NCBI RefSeq assembly: GCF_004361885.1
Contig: NZ_SNWH01000012.1
Location: 25,774 to 89,773, forward strand
DNA length: 64,000 bases
From: Halomonas ventosae
GTDB lineage: Bacteria; Pseudomonadota; Gammaproteobacteria; Pseudomonadales; Halomonadaceae
Direction: 5' to 3'
Shown here piece by piece: positions 45,476-54,980 of the stretch (position 1 is the first letter of the stretch; each line of letters begins with the position of its first letter). The notes below the pieces were generated by a model. It saw only the letters and a list, made by a program, of their open reading frames with translations. It had not been told where the DNA came from and did not search any database. A program made the position numbers and the translations under genes.

Positions 45476-46873
45476 ATGACCCAAGCAGCGAGCCCGGCAG
45501 TTCCCGCCTCCATCTTCCGCGCCTACGACATCCGCGGCATCGTCGACGACACCCTGACCGAGGCCGGTGTCGAGCAGATCGGCCGCGCCATCGGCAGCGA
45601 GGCCCGGTCCCGCGGCGAGTCCACCGTGGTGGTCGCCCGTGACGGTCGCCTCTCCGGCCCGCGCCTGCTGGCGGCGCTGACCCGCGGCCTGGTGTCATCG
45701 GGATGCGACGTCGTCGACATCGGCATGGTTCCCACCCCGGTGCTCTACTTCGCCACCCATGTGCTCGAGGGCACGGCCTCGGGGGTGATGGTCACCGGCA
45801 GCCACAACCCGCCGGACTACAACGGCTTCAAGATCGTGCTCGGCGGCGAGACACTCTCCGGCGATGCCATCACCGCGCTCTATACGCGCCTGACGGAGGG
45901 CAAGCTCACCGCGGGCGAGGGCAGCGTGCGCCAGGAGGACGTGCGTGACACCTACCTCGAGCGTATTCTCGGCGACGTCACCCTCGCCCGACCGATCAAG
46001 GCCGTCGTCGACTGCGGCAACGGCGTGGCCGGTGAGCTGGGCCCGCGGCTGATCGAGCGCCTCGGCGCCGAGACCCTCCCGCTGTTCGCCGAGATCGATG
46101 GCACCTTCCCCAACCACCACCCGGACCCGGGTAAGCCCGAGAACCTCCAGGACCTAATCCGTACCGTGCAAGCGAGCGGCGCGGAGATCGGCCTGGCCTT
46201 CGACGGCGACGGCGACCGCCTCGGCGTGATCACACCGAGCGGCATGCTAATCTACCCCGATCATCTACTGATGGCCTTCGCCAAGGACATGCTCTCGCGC
46301 AACCCAGCCGCGAAGGTGATCTTCGACGTCAAATGTACCGGCAACCTGACCCGGGTGATCGAGGACGCCGGTGGCACGCCGGAGATGTGGCGTACCGGGC
46401 ACTCGCTGATTAAGGCGCGCATGAAGCAGACCGGCGCCCTGCTGGCCGGCGAGATGAGCGGCCATATCTTCTTCCAGGAACGCTGGTACGGCTTCGACGA
46501 CGGCCTCTACGCCGCCGCCCGCCTGCTGGAAATCCTGGCAAGGCAGGCCGACGATGCCGACACCTTCTTCGCTCGCTTCCCCCAGGACGTGGGCACCCCG
46601 GAGATCAACATCCCGGTGACCGACGAGACCAAGTTCGCGCTGGTCGACCGGCTGGCGCGGGAGGGCGACTTCGGCGAGGAAGGCGTCAAGACGACCCTGG
46701 ACGGCATCCGCGTCGACTATCCGGACGGCTGGGGCCTGTGCCGCGCCTCCAACACCACGCCGGTGCTGGTGCTGCGCTTCGAGGGCAAGGACGATGCCGC
46801 GCTCGCGCGCATCCGTGGCCGCTTCGCCGACGCCCTCAGCCAGGTCTCGCCCGACCTCGAGCTGCCCCTTTAA
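45476..46873 (+). CDS. algC: Phosphomannomutase/phosphoglucomutase AlgC
   Basis: This alpha-D-phosphohexomutase interconverts 6-phospho and 1-phospho sugars for exopolysaccharide, LPS and nucleotide-sugar synthesis. The 465-aa length and the N terminus IFRAYDIRGIVDD match Pseudomonas AlgC. The phosphoserine loop is VTGSHNPPDYNG, the metal loop FDGDGDRLGV, the sugar-binding loop GEMSGHIFF, and the phosphate-binding loop CRASNTTPVL. It lies between dut and argB as in pseudomonads. Confidence 0.94.
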   Translation: MTQAASPAVPASIFRAYDIRGIVDDTLTEAGVEQIGRAIGSEARSRGESTVVVARDGRLSGPRLLAALTRGLVSSGCDVVDIGMVPTPVLYFATHVLEGTASGVMVTGSHNPPDYNGFKIVLGGETLSGDAITALYTRLTEGKLTAGEGSVRQEDVRDTYLERILGDVTLARPIKAVVDCGNGVAGELGPRLIERLGAETLPLFAEIDGTFPNHHPDPGKPENLQDLIRTVQASGAEIGLAFDGDGDRLGVITPSGMLIYPDHLLMAFAKDMLSRNPAAKVIFDVKCTGNLTRVIEDAGGTPEMWRTGHSLIKARMKQTGALLAGEMSGHIFFQERWYGFDDGLYAAARLLEILARQADDADTFFARFPQDVGTPEINIPVTDETKFALVDRLAREGDFGEEGVKTTLDGIRVDYPDGWGLCRASNTTPVLVLRFEGKDDAALARIRGRFADALSQVSPDLELPL

Positions 46874-46906
46874 GGGGCGGTTCACCGCATAGCGCATAGC
46901 GCATAG

Positions 46907-47845
<939 letters not shown>

Positions 47846-47887
47846 GCCCGCCGGCCCGATCCATCAGACCGACAAGAACAGGACGCC

Positions 47888-48496
47888 ATGACGCAGGAAA
47901 CCAGACTCCCACGCCGCCGCGAGCAGATCCTGCAGGGTCTGGCGCTGATGCTGGAGGAGGACAGCGGCAAGCGCATCACCGTGGCCGCCCTGGCTCGCCA
48001 GGTCGGCGTCTCGGAGGCCGCGCTCTATCGCCATTTCCCCAGCAAGGCACGGATGTTCGAGGGGCTGATCGAATTCATCGAGGCGTCCCTCTTCGAACGC
48101 ATCGGCCGCATCCTCGAGGAGGTACCGGAGGCAGTACCGCGCTGCGGCCAAATCCTCACCCTGGTGCTGGCCTTCGCCGAGAAGAACCCGGGCCTATCAC
48201 GCCTACTGGGCGGCGATGTCCTGACCGGCGAGACGGCTCGGCTGCGCCTGCGCATCCACCAGCTCTTCGAGCGCCTCGAGACACAGCTCAAGCAGGTGCT
48301 GCGCGAGGCACAGCTACGCGAGGGGCGTCGTACCTTGCTGCCGGTCCCGGCAGCCGCCAGCCTGCTGCTGGCCCATCTTGAAGGGAAGATATCGCGCTAC
48401 GTGCGCAGCGACTTCCGCCACCGCCCCACCGAGCATTGGGATGACCAGTGGGCGCTGCTCTCGACGCAGCTGCTGGAGAACCCGCAGACGGCATAG
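47888..48496 (+). CDS. slmA: Nucleoid occlusion factor SlmA
   Basis: SlmA is a TetR-family protein that binds chromosomal sites and blocks FtsZ assembly over the nucleoid. The 202-aa protein has the helix-turn-helix ITVAALARQVGVSEAALYRH followed by FPSKARMFEGLIEFIE. The position after coaBC-dut-algC-argB agrees with slmA in other gammaproteobacteria. It is a structural protein of division control rather than a drug-responsive repressor. Confidence 0.92.
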   Translation: MTQETRLPRRREQILQGLALMLEEDSGKRITVAALARQVGVSEAALYRHFPSKARMFEGLIEFIEASLFERIGRILEEVPEAVPRCGQILTLVLAFAEKNPGLSRLLGGDVLTGETARLRLRIHQLFERLETQLKQVLREAQLREGRRTLLPVPAAASLLLAHLEGKISRYVRSDFRHRPTEHWDDQWALLSTQLLENPQTA

Positions 48497-48531
48497 CTAG
48501 CTGCAAGCTGCAGCGTGAAATCACCCGCTGC

Positions 48532-48573
48532 AAAACAAAACCCCGCAGGCTGAGGCCTGCGGGGTTTTGTTTT
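48532..48573. terminator. Bidirectional intrinsic terminator between slmA and rpoH
   Basis: A perfect 19-bp inverted repeat (48532-48550 AAAACAAAACCCCGCAGGC with 48555-48573) and a four-base loop give a GC-rich stem flanked by A-rich and T-rich tracts on both strands. It lies between convergent genes. Confidence 0.92.
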
Positions 48574-48610
48574 AGCTCGGCGCATCTCACTTGCGGCTCA
48601 CTTGCGGCTA

Positions 48611-49477
48611 TCACGCCACCAGGGCGTCGCCGATCTGCTGGCGGATCTTCTTCATGGCGTTCTTCTCGAGCTGACGGATGCGTTCGGCGGAGACGCCATA
48701 GACCTCGGCCAGCTCGTGCAGCGTGGCCTTGTCCTCGCCCAGCCAGCGACGCTGCAGGATGTCCCGCGAGCGCTCGTCGAGGGTCTCGAGGGCTTGCTGC
48801 AGGCGGTGCGTGGCATCCTGCTCCCAGTCGCTATCCTCAAGTTGGGTAGCCGGGTCGGCGCTGGCATCATCGAGGAAATACACCGGCGCCTGGTAGGCGG
48901 ACTCATCGTCCTCTCCTGGCGAGGCATCGAAGCCGGCGTCGTGGGCCGACAGGCGCCCTTCCATCTCGCGCACCACCTCGGGCTTGACGTCGAGATCCCT
49001 GGCGATGGCCTCGACCTCGTCGCTGCTCAGCCACGCCAGGCGCTTCTTGGCACCCCGCAGGTTGAAGAACAGCTTGCGCTGGGCCTTAGTGGTAGCAATC
49101 TTGACGATGCGCCAGTTGCGCAGCACGAACTCGTGAATTTCGGCCTTGATCCAATGCACGGCAAAGGAGACCAGCCGCACGCCCTGGTGGGGGTCGAAGC
49201 GCTTGACGGCCTTCATCAGCCCGACGTTGCCTTCCTGGATGAGGTCGGCCTGAGGCAGGCCATAGCCGGAGTAGCTGCGCGCGATATAGACGACGAAGCG
49301 CAGATGCGAGAGCACCAGGCGTCGTGCCGCCTCCAGGTCGCCCTCGTCGTGCAGGCGAAAGGCCAGCTCGCGCTCCTCGTCGACGGTCAGCATGGGAATG
49401 CTGTTGACCGCCTGGATGTAACCGTTCAGGTCATGTCCCGGCGAGAGTTGACCTACCGGCAGAAGACTGTTGCTCAT
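48611..49477 (-). CDS. rpoH: RNA polymerase sigma-32 (heat shock)
   Basis: RpoH directs transcription of heat-shock genes. The ATG at 49477 ([20 protein letters not shown]) follows AAGGAG and gives 288 aa. Region 2 ([20 protein letters not shown] then [15 protein letters not shown]), the RpoH box QRKLFFNLR, and region 4 ([20 protein letters not shown]) are intact. It follows ftsE-ftsX as in E. coli, with a sigma-E-like promoter in the gap. Confidence 0.97.
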   Translation of the reverse strand: MSNSLLPVGQLSPGHDLNGYIQAVNSIPMLTVDEERELAFRLHDEGDLEAARRLVLSHLRFVVYIARSYSGYGLPQADLIQEGNVGLMKAVKRFDPHQGVRLVSFAVHWIKAEIHEFVLRNWRIVKIATTKAQRKLFFNLRGAKKRLAWLSSDEVEAIARDLDVKPEVVREMEGRLSAHDAGFDASPGEDDESAYQAPVYFLDDASADPATQLEDSDWEQDATHRLQQALETLDERSRDILQRRWLGEDKATLHELAEVYGVSAERIRQLEKNAMKKIRQQIGDALVA

Positions 49478-49526
49478 GTGCAGGTTGTCTCCTTCGAAAC
49501 CCATAAGGCTGTATCTGGTTACTGTG

Positions 49527-49554
49527 TATGACGGTGAAGACCGACGAAAGTTCC
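49527..49554 (-). promoter_or_regulatory. Sigma-E-like promoter of rpoH
   Basis: On the minus strand GGAACTT (49548-49554), 16 bases, then TCATA (49527-49531) matches the sigma-E pattern GAACTT-N16-TCnnA, about 50 bases before the rpoH start. In E. coli rpoH has a sigma-E promoter (P3), and rseP in this window is part of the same envelope-stress pathway. Confidence 0.55.
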
Positions 49555-49595
49555 GGCTGATGGACGATAGCCCCTGGTTTCGACCTGCGTCGGCC

Positions 49596-50567
49596 TCAGC
49601 GAGGCCGTATCTCGGCCAGATGGCGATTCACGGCGATCCAGGCTCCCAACCAGCCAAGCAGTATACTACAGACAAGCAATATTGTAGACCCTTCAGTGCC
49701 CAGTCGCGACAGATGAAAGCGGGCACCATAGCTCGCCGCCAAGGCCGAGACCGGCGCCGAAAGCCAGTCGCTGCCAAGTGTCAGCAGGCCCCAGGCGAGC
49801 AGGCCACCGCCCAACCCGAACCAGGCCCCGCTGTAGAGGAAGGGGCGACGCACGAAAGCATGGGTGGCGCCGATCAGCGTCACCACCTCGATCTCCTGGC
49901 GGCGATTTTCCACCGCAAGCCGAACGGTGTTGCCCACCACCAGCAGCACCCCCAGACCGAACAGCACGCCCAGCGCCAGGGTCACCCGCTGGCCCAGCTC
50001 GGCGAGGTGGCGCAGGCGTTCCAGCCAGGCGAGGTCCAGGCGCACCTCGTCGACGCCAGGAACGGCCTCAAGAGCCTCGGCGAGCCGTCGCACTGCCTGG
50101 GGATCGGGGTCCGCAGGGCGCACCACCACGCTGGCCGGCAGGGGGTTGCCCTCGAGCCGTGTCAGGGCATCTCTCAGCCCCAGCGCCTGCTGGAACTCGG
50201 CCATACCCTCGGCGGCGGTGATCAGCCGTGTGTCGGCCACCCCCGCCTGGGTGGCCAGCGCTTGCTCGATGCGGCCGGCCTCGTCCTCGCCGATCGCGGT
50301 AGACAAATAGGCGGTGAGGGTCGCGCTCTCCTCCAGTTCGGCATCGAGCAGACGCGCGCTATCCAGGGCCAGCCAAAGCCCGGCGGGCAGCACCAGGGCG
50401 ATGGCGATGGCCAGCATGGTCAGCAGGCTGCCAACTGGCGCTCGCAGCAGGCGACGGGCGCTATCGAGAGCCATGGCACGGTGGTGTCGAGCCCAGGCCC
50501 GCCAGCGCATGCTGCCGGTCGGGCGCTGTGAGTGCGCGCCGCGGGGAGCGGACGGCTGGCGGCTCAT
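49596..50567 (-). CDS. ftsX: Cell division ABC transporter permease-like protein FtsX
   Basis: FtsX with FtsE forms a membrane complex at the septum that activates periplasmic amidase regulators. The 323-aa protein has an N-terminal cytoplasmic basic segment, a first membrane helix near residue 50 ([20 protein letters not shown]), a periplasmic domain (about 70-190), and three C-terminal helices ([19 protein letters not shown] and later). It overlaps ftsE by 4 bases. Confidence 0.95.
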   Translation of the reverse strand: MSRQPSAPRGAHSQRPTGSMRWRAWARHHRAMALDSARRLLRAPVGSLLTMLAIAIALVLPAGLWLALDSARLLDAELEESATLTAYLSTAIGEDEAGRIEQALATQAGVADTRLITAAEGMAEFQQALGLRDALTRLEGNPLPASVVVRPADPDPQAVRRLAEALEAVPGVDEVRLDLAWLERLRHLAELGQRVTLALGVLFGLGVLLVVGNTVRLAVENRRQEIEVVTLIGATHAFVRRPFLYSGAWFGLGGGLLAWGLLTLGSDWLSAPVSALAASYGARFHLSRLGTEGSTILLVCSILLGWLGAWIAVNRHLAEIRPR

Positions 50568-51232
50568 GCCACCTCCTCGTCGGCCACCAAGCGCCCCTCG
50601 TGGAGCCGCAGGGTACGGTGACGCAGCCGAGCGATCAGCGCCAGGTCGTGGCTGGCGACCATGACCGTGGTGCCGATGCGGTTGAAGTCCTCAAACAGCG
50701 CCATGATATCGGCGGAGAGCTGCGGATCGAGGTTGCCGGTGGGCTCGTCGGCAAGCAATAGCGCGGGGGTGTTGACCACCGCCCGGGCAATGCCCACGCG
50801 CTGCTGCTCGCCGCTGGAGAGCTCGATGGGCAGCGCCCGCTCACGGTACAGCAGGCCCACCTTGTCCAGCGCCGCCCTCACCCGGCGCGCCGCCTCGCGG
50901 TGCTCGACCCCCTGGATCTCCAATGGCAGCGCCACGTTGTGGTAGATCGAGCGATCGAAGAGCAACTGGTGATCCTGGAAGACCACGCCGATCTGACGAC
51001 GGTAGAAGGGTACCTGAGTGGCATGCAGGCGATCGATATCATGGCCGGCCACCAGAATACGCCCGCGACTGGGGCGCTCCAGACGCATAACCAGCCGCAG
51101 CAGCGAACTCTTGCCGGCCCCCGAGTGGCCGGTCAGGAACACCATCTCGCCACGTCGCACGCGGAAGTCGAGGTTGGCGAGCGCCTCGAAGCGCCCGCCG
51201 TAGCGCTTGCCCACGTGCTCGAAGTCGATCAT
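50564..51232 (-). CDS. ftsE: Cell division ATP-binding protein FtsE
   Basis: FtsE is the ABC ATPase partner of FtsX. The 222-aa protein has Walker A GHSGAGKSS, the signature LSSGEQQRVGIARA, Walker B LLLADEPTGNLD and the switch histidine in VASHDLAL. ATGA overlaps join it to ftsY upstream and ftsX downstream. Confidence 0.97.
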   Translation of the reverse strand: MIDFEHVGKRYGGRFEALANLDFRVRRGEMVFLTGHSGAGKSSLLRLVMRLERPSRGRILVAGHDIDRLHATQVPFYRRQIGVVFQDHQLLFDRSIYHNVALPLEIQGVEHREAARRVRAALDKVGLLYRERALPIELSSGEQQRVGIARAVVNTPALLLADEPTGNLDPQLSADIMALFEDFNRIGTTVMVASHDLALIARLRHRTLRLHEGRLVADEEVA

Positions 51233-52353
51233 GCCTGGGCGTCGTCCCGCTCACGGTCGAACAGGGCATCGACGAACTCGTCGGCCACGAAGGGGCGCAG
51301 GTCATCCAGCGACTCGCCAACGCCGATGAAGCGGATCGGTGTGCCCAGCTGCCTGGCCAGGGCGAAGATGATGCCGCCCTTGGCGGTGCCATCGAGCTTG
51401 GTCAGGGTCACGCCCGTGATCGGCACCGCCTCGTTGAAGGTGCTGGCCTGGGCCAAGGCGTTCTGGCCGGTGCCGGCGTCGAGCACCAGCATCACCTCGT
51501 GGGGTGCGCTAGCGTCGAGCTTGCCCATCACGCGATGCATCTTCTTGAGCTCCTCCATCAGATGGGCCTTGTTGTGCAATCGCCCGGCGGTGTCGGCGAT
51601 CAGTACGTCGACGCCTCGTGCCTTGGCGGCTGATACGGCATCGAAGATCACCGAGGCGCTGTCGGCTCCGGTGTGCTGGGCGATCACCGGCACGTCGTTG
51701 CGCTCGCCCCACACCTTGAGCTGTTCCACCGCCGCCGCCCGGAAGGTATCGCCGGCGGCCAGCATCACGCTGCGCCCCTCTCGCTGGAAGCGCTGGGTCA
51801 GCTTGCCGATGGTGGTGGTCTTGCCTACCCCGTTGACCCCCACCACCAGGATCACGAAGGGCCCCTCGCCCTTGGGCGGCAGCGTCAGCGGCTGGCTCAC
51901 CGGCCCCAGTATGGCGGCCAGCTCCTCCTGCAGGGCGCGGTAGAGGGCTTCGCTGTCCTTGAGCTCCTTGCGCGAGACCCGCTCAGTGAGCCGGTCGATG
52001 ATCTCAGTGGTGGCCTCGATGCCCACGTCCGCCATCAGCAGCTGGGTCTCGAGCTCCTCCATGAGGTCGTCGTCGATCTGCTTGCGACCCATGAAGAGGT
52101 CGGCCAGACCGTCGGTGAGGTTGGCGCGCGTCTTGCCGAGCCCGGCACGGATACGGTCGAACCAGCCCCGTTTCTCGGCGACCGGCTTCTCCTGCAGGGC
52201 TGCCCTGGCCGGCACGGGCTCAGAAACCGGCTCGATGACAGACTCGCGGGCCGGCTCGTCGGCCGCTGGCTCATCCGACCGACGTTCGGCCTCCTGTTCC
52301 GATGTCGTCTGCTGCTCATCCTGCTGCTTCTTGCGCTTGAAAATACCGAACAT
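51229..52353 (-). CDS. ftsY: Signal recognition particle receptor FtsY
   Basis: FtsY docks SRP-ribosome complexes at the inner membrane for co-translational insertion. The 374-aa protein has an acidic, low-complexity A domain (about 1-65, rich in Glu, Pro, Ala), then the NG domain. G1 is GVNGVGKTTTIGKL; DTAGRLHN and TKLDGTAKGG are later G motifs; GVGESLDDLRPF is near the end. It is first in ftsY-ftsE-ftsX-rpoH and divergent from rsmD. Confidence 0.97.
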   Translation of the reverse strand: MFGIFKRKKQQDEQQTTSEQEAERRSDEPAADEPARESVIEPVSEPVPARAALQEKPVAEKRGWFDRIRAGLGKTRANLTDGLADLFMGRKQIDDDLMEELETQLLMADVGIEATTEIIDRLTERVSRKELKDSEALYRALQEELAAILGPVSQPLTLPPKGEGPFVILVVGVNGVGKTTTIGKLTQRFQREGRSVMLAAGDTFRAAAVEQLKVWGERNDVPVIAQHTGADSASVIFDAVSAAKARGVDVLIADTAGRLHNKAHLMEELKKMHRVMGKLDASAPHEVMLVLDAGTGQNALAQASTFNEAVPITGVTLTKLDGTAKGGIIFALARQLGTPIRFIGVGESLDDLRPFVADEFVDALFDRERDDAQA

Positions 52354-52443
52354 GGGGGGATCGCGCCTCGCGGGTGAACGAATCGTCTCATCCTACCATC
52401 GCGCACCATGACTGTGGACAAGCCGGCGGTTACAATCCGCCCC

Positions 52444-53082
52444 ATGACACGCCGCCGCCCTGCCTCGCGAAAACCCCGCCGGCCACCCGCTGCCACGACC
52501 GGCGGCCGGCTGCGCCTGATCGGCGGCGAGTTCCGGCGCCGTCAGCTGCCGGTCCTCGACCAGCCGGGCTTGCGCCCCACCCCCGACCGGGTACGCGAGA
52601 CGCTGTTCAACTGGCTCGCCAGCGCCGTGCCCGGGGCACGAGCCCTCGATCTCTTCGCCGGTACCGGGGCGCTGGGCCTGGAGGCCCTTTCGCGAGGCGC
52701 ACGACAGGCGGTATTCGTCGAGCGCAACGCCCGAGTGGCGCGCCAGCTCGCCGACAACCTCGCGGCACTCGCGGCCACCGATCGCGCGCGCCTGGTCAAC
52801 GCCGAGGCCCAGGCCTTCCTCGCCGGCGATCCCACCCCCTTCTCGCTGGTGTTCCTCGACCCTCCCTTTCGCCACGGACTCGTCGGCGCCTGCTGCCACG
52901 CTCTCGAGGCCGGCTGGCTCACTGAGGCGGCACTGGTCTACGTGGAGACCGAGTCGTCGCTGGTCCCCGAGGTGCCCGCCAGCTGGCAACTGCACCGCGA
53001 GGTGCGTGCCGGCGACAGCACCGGGCGGCTTTATCGCCGGCATGCCGCGGGGTCGAGATCGAGCGACAGTGACGCTTGCTGA
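52444..53082 (+). CDS. rsmD: 16S rRNA (guanine966-N2)-methyltransferase RsmD
   Basis: RsmD methylates G966 of 16S rRNA. The ATG at 52444 (MTRRRPASRKPRRPPAATTG) gives 212 aa with an Arg/Pro-rich start; an ATG at 52408 is an alternative. The SAM loop is ALDLFAGTGALGLEALSRG and the catalytic motif IV is FLDPPF. RLRLIGGEFRRRQLPV and RPTPDRVRETLFNWL are diagnostic. Neither start has a Shine-Dalgarno sequence. The gene is divergent from ftsY, as in most gammaproteobacteria. Confidence 0.93.
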   Translation: MTRRRPASRKPRRPPAATTGGRLRLIGGEFRRRQLPVLDQPGLRPTPDRVRETLFNWLASAVPGARALDLFAGTGALGLEALSRGARQAVFVERNARVARQLADNLAALAATDRARLVNAEAQAFLAGDPTPFSLVFLDPPFRHGLVGACCHALEAGWLTEAALVYVETESSLVPEVPASWQLHREVRAGDSTGRLYRRHAAGSRSSDSDAC

Positions 53083-53162
53083 GCCCCGGGCAGGACGTTA
53101 CGCTGCGCGCTGAAGGAATCCATCGGGCACGCCCCATCGCCGCATGTCGTCAGGAGAACAGG

Positions 53163-53357
53163 ATGAGTAACGAACTCTTCAACCAGCTCGAGCAGAAGGT
53201 CACCAGTGCCGTGGAGGCCCTGGAATTGATGAAGATGGAAACCGAGGAGCTGCGCGAGGAAAACGCCCGCCTGAAGCAGGAGCGCGCGGAGTGGGAGCGT
53301 CGTCTCTCGGCCTTGCTGGGGAAGTTCGACGAGGTCGAGACGACCACCAGCAGCTGA
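53163..53357 (+). CDS. zapB: Cell division protein ZapB (DUF904)
   Basis: A 64-aa coiled coil begins MSNELFNQLEQKVTSAVEAL, continues with MKMETEELREENARLKQE, and ends ERRLSALLGKFDEVETTTSS. The opening LFxxLExKV and the closing RLxALLGKxxEV match ZapB, which bundles FtsZ-associated ZapA and links the Z ring to MatP-ter. AGGAGAACAGG precedes the ATG. The upstream frame is longer but not similar. Confidence 0.82.
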   Translation: MSNELFNQLEQKVTSAVEALELMKMETEELREENARLKQERAEWERRLSALLGKFDEVETTTSS

Positions 53358-53364
53358 GGCAGCC

Positions 53365-53826
53365 TCAGGCCAGCGGGAGCGACATCAATACGGCATCTTC
53401 CCGCCGCCCCCCCTGGTGCGCCGGGTAGTACCCTCGACGGCGGCCATCCTCGCAGAACGCCGCACGCCGATACAGGGCAAGCGCCGCCGCATTGCCCGCC
53501 CTGACCTCCAGCAGAACTCGCTCGCTGTGCCAGCCACGCGCCTGCTCTATCACCGCCGCCAGCAGGCGTAGCGCCACGCCCTGACGACGCGCCTCCCGGG
53601 CTACCAGCAGCGCCTGCAGCTCGGCCTCGAAGGGCAGCCGTACCACCACCGCATGGCCAAGCAGGCCTGCCTCGCCCGCGATGCCGAATACTCGGGTGTC
53701 GGAGTCGGCCAGCGCCGCCAGCAGCTGGTCCGGGGTCCAGGGATCGGGACCGGCGGCCTGCTCCAGTGCTGCGAGCCTCGTCAGATCGGCCGGCCCCAGC
53801 CGTCGCACCGCCTCAGACGGCCTCAC
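53365..53826 (-). CDS. rimI: Ribosomal protein S18-alanine N-acetyltransferase RimI
   Basis: RimI is a GNAT enzyme that acetylates the N-terminal alanine of S18. I place the start at the GTG at 53826 (reading VRPSEAVRRLGPADLTRLAA), which overlaps the upstream gene by 14 bases and gives 153 aa. The acetyl-CoA loop is VAREARRQGVALRLLAAVIE, followed by LLEVRAGNAAALALYRRAAF, and the RimI-type C terminus RRRGYYPA...REDAVLMSLPL. It follows holD, the E. coli arrangement. Confidence 0.92.
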   Translation of the reverse strand: MRPSEAVRRLGPADLTRLAALEQAAGPDPWTPDQLLAALADSDTRVFGIAGEAGLLGHAVVVRLPFEAELQALLVAREARRQGVALRLLAAVIEQARGWHSERVLLEVRAGNAAALALYRRAAFCEDGRRRGYYPAHQGGRREDAVLMSLPLA

Positions 53827-54628
53827 GACCCGCCTGCCAGGCATCGCGCCAGCCGGCCATCCGTGGCCAGAGCGCCCGCTTGGCCTCGGCACTACCGGCC
53901 AGCTCGCCAAGCGCAGGCCCCTGCCAGGCCGGTAGCGCGAGCAACGAACAGTGACCGTCGGCGAGAGACAGCACCTCGTCGAGGGTCGCGTCCTCCCCAA
54001 ACACCAGTAACCGCTCCGGCACCCAGCCGCGGCGCTGCCGGCCGGCGAGGAAGGCCTGAAGACCCTCGCGAGCCTCCTCCAGCGGCGATTCCACCGGCAG
54101 GCCTTCCACCTGGGGCCAGCGGAAGGCTTCGAAGGCTGGCCTCTGCTCGGGCACCACGCCGGCGGCCTGCAGCAGGTGGTTCAGCAGGCGCAGCTCCACG
54201 TTACCGGGCGGCGCTTCGCCAGGCAGCAGCACCAGCCAGCGACCATCCAGGCAGGCCACCTGCAGGGTGAAATGCAGCGCCTCCCCGCGGTGACGCACGG
54301 CGGCCGAACGCTGCACCTCGGGCGTGGCATCATCCTGCTCGCCGGGGGGCACCAGCTCGCCGAGCAGCGCACGGGCCTTGCCCGCCGCGGGCCGATGGCG
54401 CGCTTCCGGCTCGGCGGGGGCCGGGCGCGGGATGGCGGCCTGTGCCTGCGCAGCCTCGTCGAGCAATGCATGCAGACGCGCCCCGGGGGGGCGCGTTTCT
54501 GCCTGGGGCGTGGCGTCCTGCCACTCGCAGGCCGGCGTGGGACGTGCATTGGGCAAGCGATAACGGGCAGCCCAGGCCGTCAGGCCCATGGCCTCCAGAT
54601 ACTGCAGGCGCTGCGGCTCTGCGGTCAC
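53813..54628 (-). CDS. holD: Probable DNA polymerase III psi subunit, HolD-like (extended)
   Basis: The start is the GTG at 54628, which overlaps the bolA stop as GTGA. The 271-aa product begins with RLQYLEAMGLTAWAARYRLP, like the HolD N terminus (LxxLGITxW) that binds chi. It ends RLLVFGEDATLDEVLSLADG ... AEAKRALWPRMAGWRDAWQ, like the HolD C-terminal fold. Between them lies about 100 residues of Ala/Pro-rich linker. E. coli HolD is about 137 aa, so this is twice as long. Position next to rimI supports the call. Sequence similarity is modest. Confidence 0.7.
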   Translation of the reverse strand: MTAEPQRLQYLEAMGLTAWAARYRLPNARPTPACEWQDATPQAETRPPGARLHALLDEAAQAQAAIPRPAPAEPEARHRPAAGKARALLGELVPPGEQDDATPEVQRSAAVRHRGEALHFTLQVACLDGRWLVLLPGEAPPGNVELRLLNHLLQAAGVVPEQRPAFEAFRWPQVEGLPVESPLEEAREGLQAFLAGRQRRGWVPERLLVFGEDATLDEVLSLADGHCSLLALPAWQGPALGELAGSAEAKRALWPRMAGWRDAWQAGREAV

Positions 54629-54936
54629 GACGCGCCGCCACCCCGGCAGTCGGGAGAGTCGGGGCGAGAGCGCCCACTGGCCTCCCACTCCTCGGGGGTA
54701 AAGAGGTGCAGCGCCAGGGCGTGGACGGAGCCGGCGAGCTCATCGGCGAGCAGCGCATAAATCTGCTGGTGCCGCTTGACCGGCATCAGCCCCGCAAAAC
54801 GCGAAGAGACCAGGGTAACCTTGAAGTGGGTCTCGGAATTCGCGGGCACGTTGTGCCGATGGCTCTCGTTCTCTACCGCCAGGAAATCGGGCTCGAGGGC
54901 CCTGAGCTTGTCTTCGATGGTGGCCTGGGTGCTCAT
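54625..54936 (-). CDS. bolA: BolA family protein
   Basis: A 103-aa protein from the ATG at 54936 (MSTQATIEDKLRALEPDFLA) has the BolA/KH-like fold with HFKVTLVSSRFAGLMPVKRH, including the conserved histidine ligand, followed by QQIYALLADEL and VHALALHLFTPEEW. BolA partners monothiol glutaredoxins in iron-sulfur chemistry and influences cell shape. It is translationally coupled to holD. Confidence 0.93.
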   Translation of the reverse strand: MSTQATIEDKLRALEPDFLAVENESHRHNVPANSETHFKVTLVSSRFAGLMPVKRHQQIYALLADELAGSVHALALHLFTPEEWEASGRSRPDSPDCRGGGAS

Positions 54937-54980
54937 GTGGGATCCCGATACAGAGTGAGTGACCCCGCCATTGTACGCCT

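Noticed and set aside
46887..46906. Near-perfect tandem GCATAGC x3 before argB
   Set aside because: It is too short and unremarkable to be a functional repeat array; noted under argB.
52431..52436. TACAAT 7 bases before the rsmD ATG, suggesting a leaderless transcript
   Set aside because: No -35 at suitable spacing was found, and the start codon itself is uncertain.
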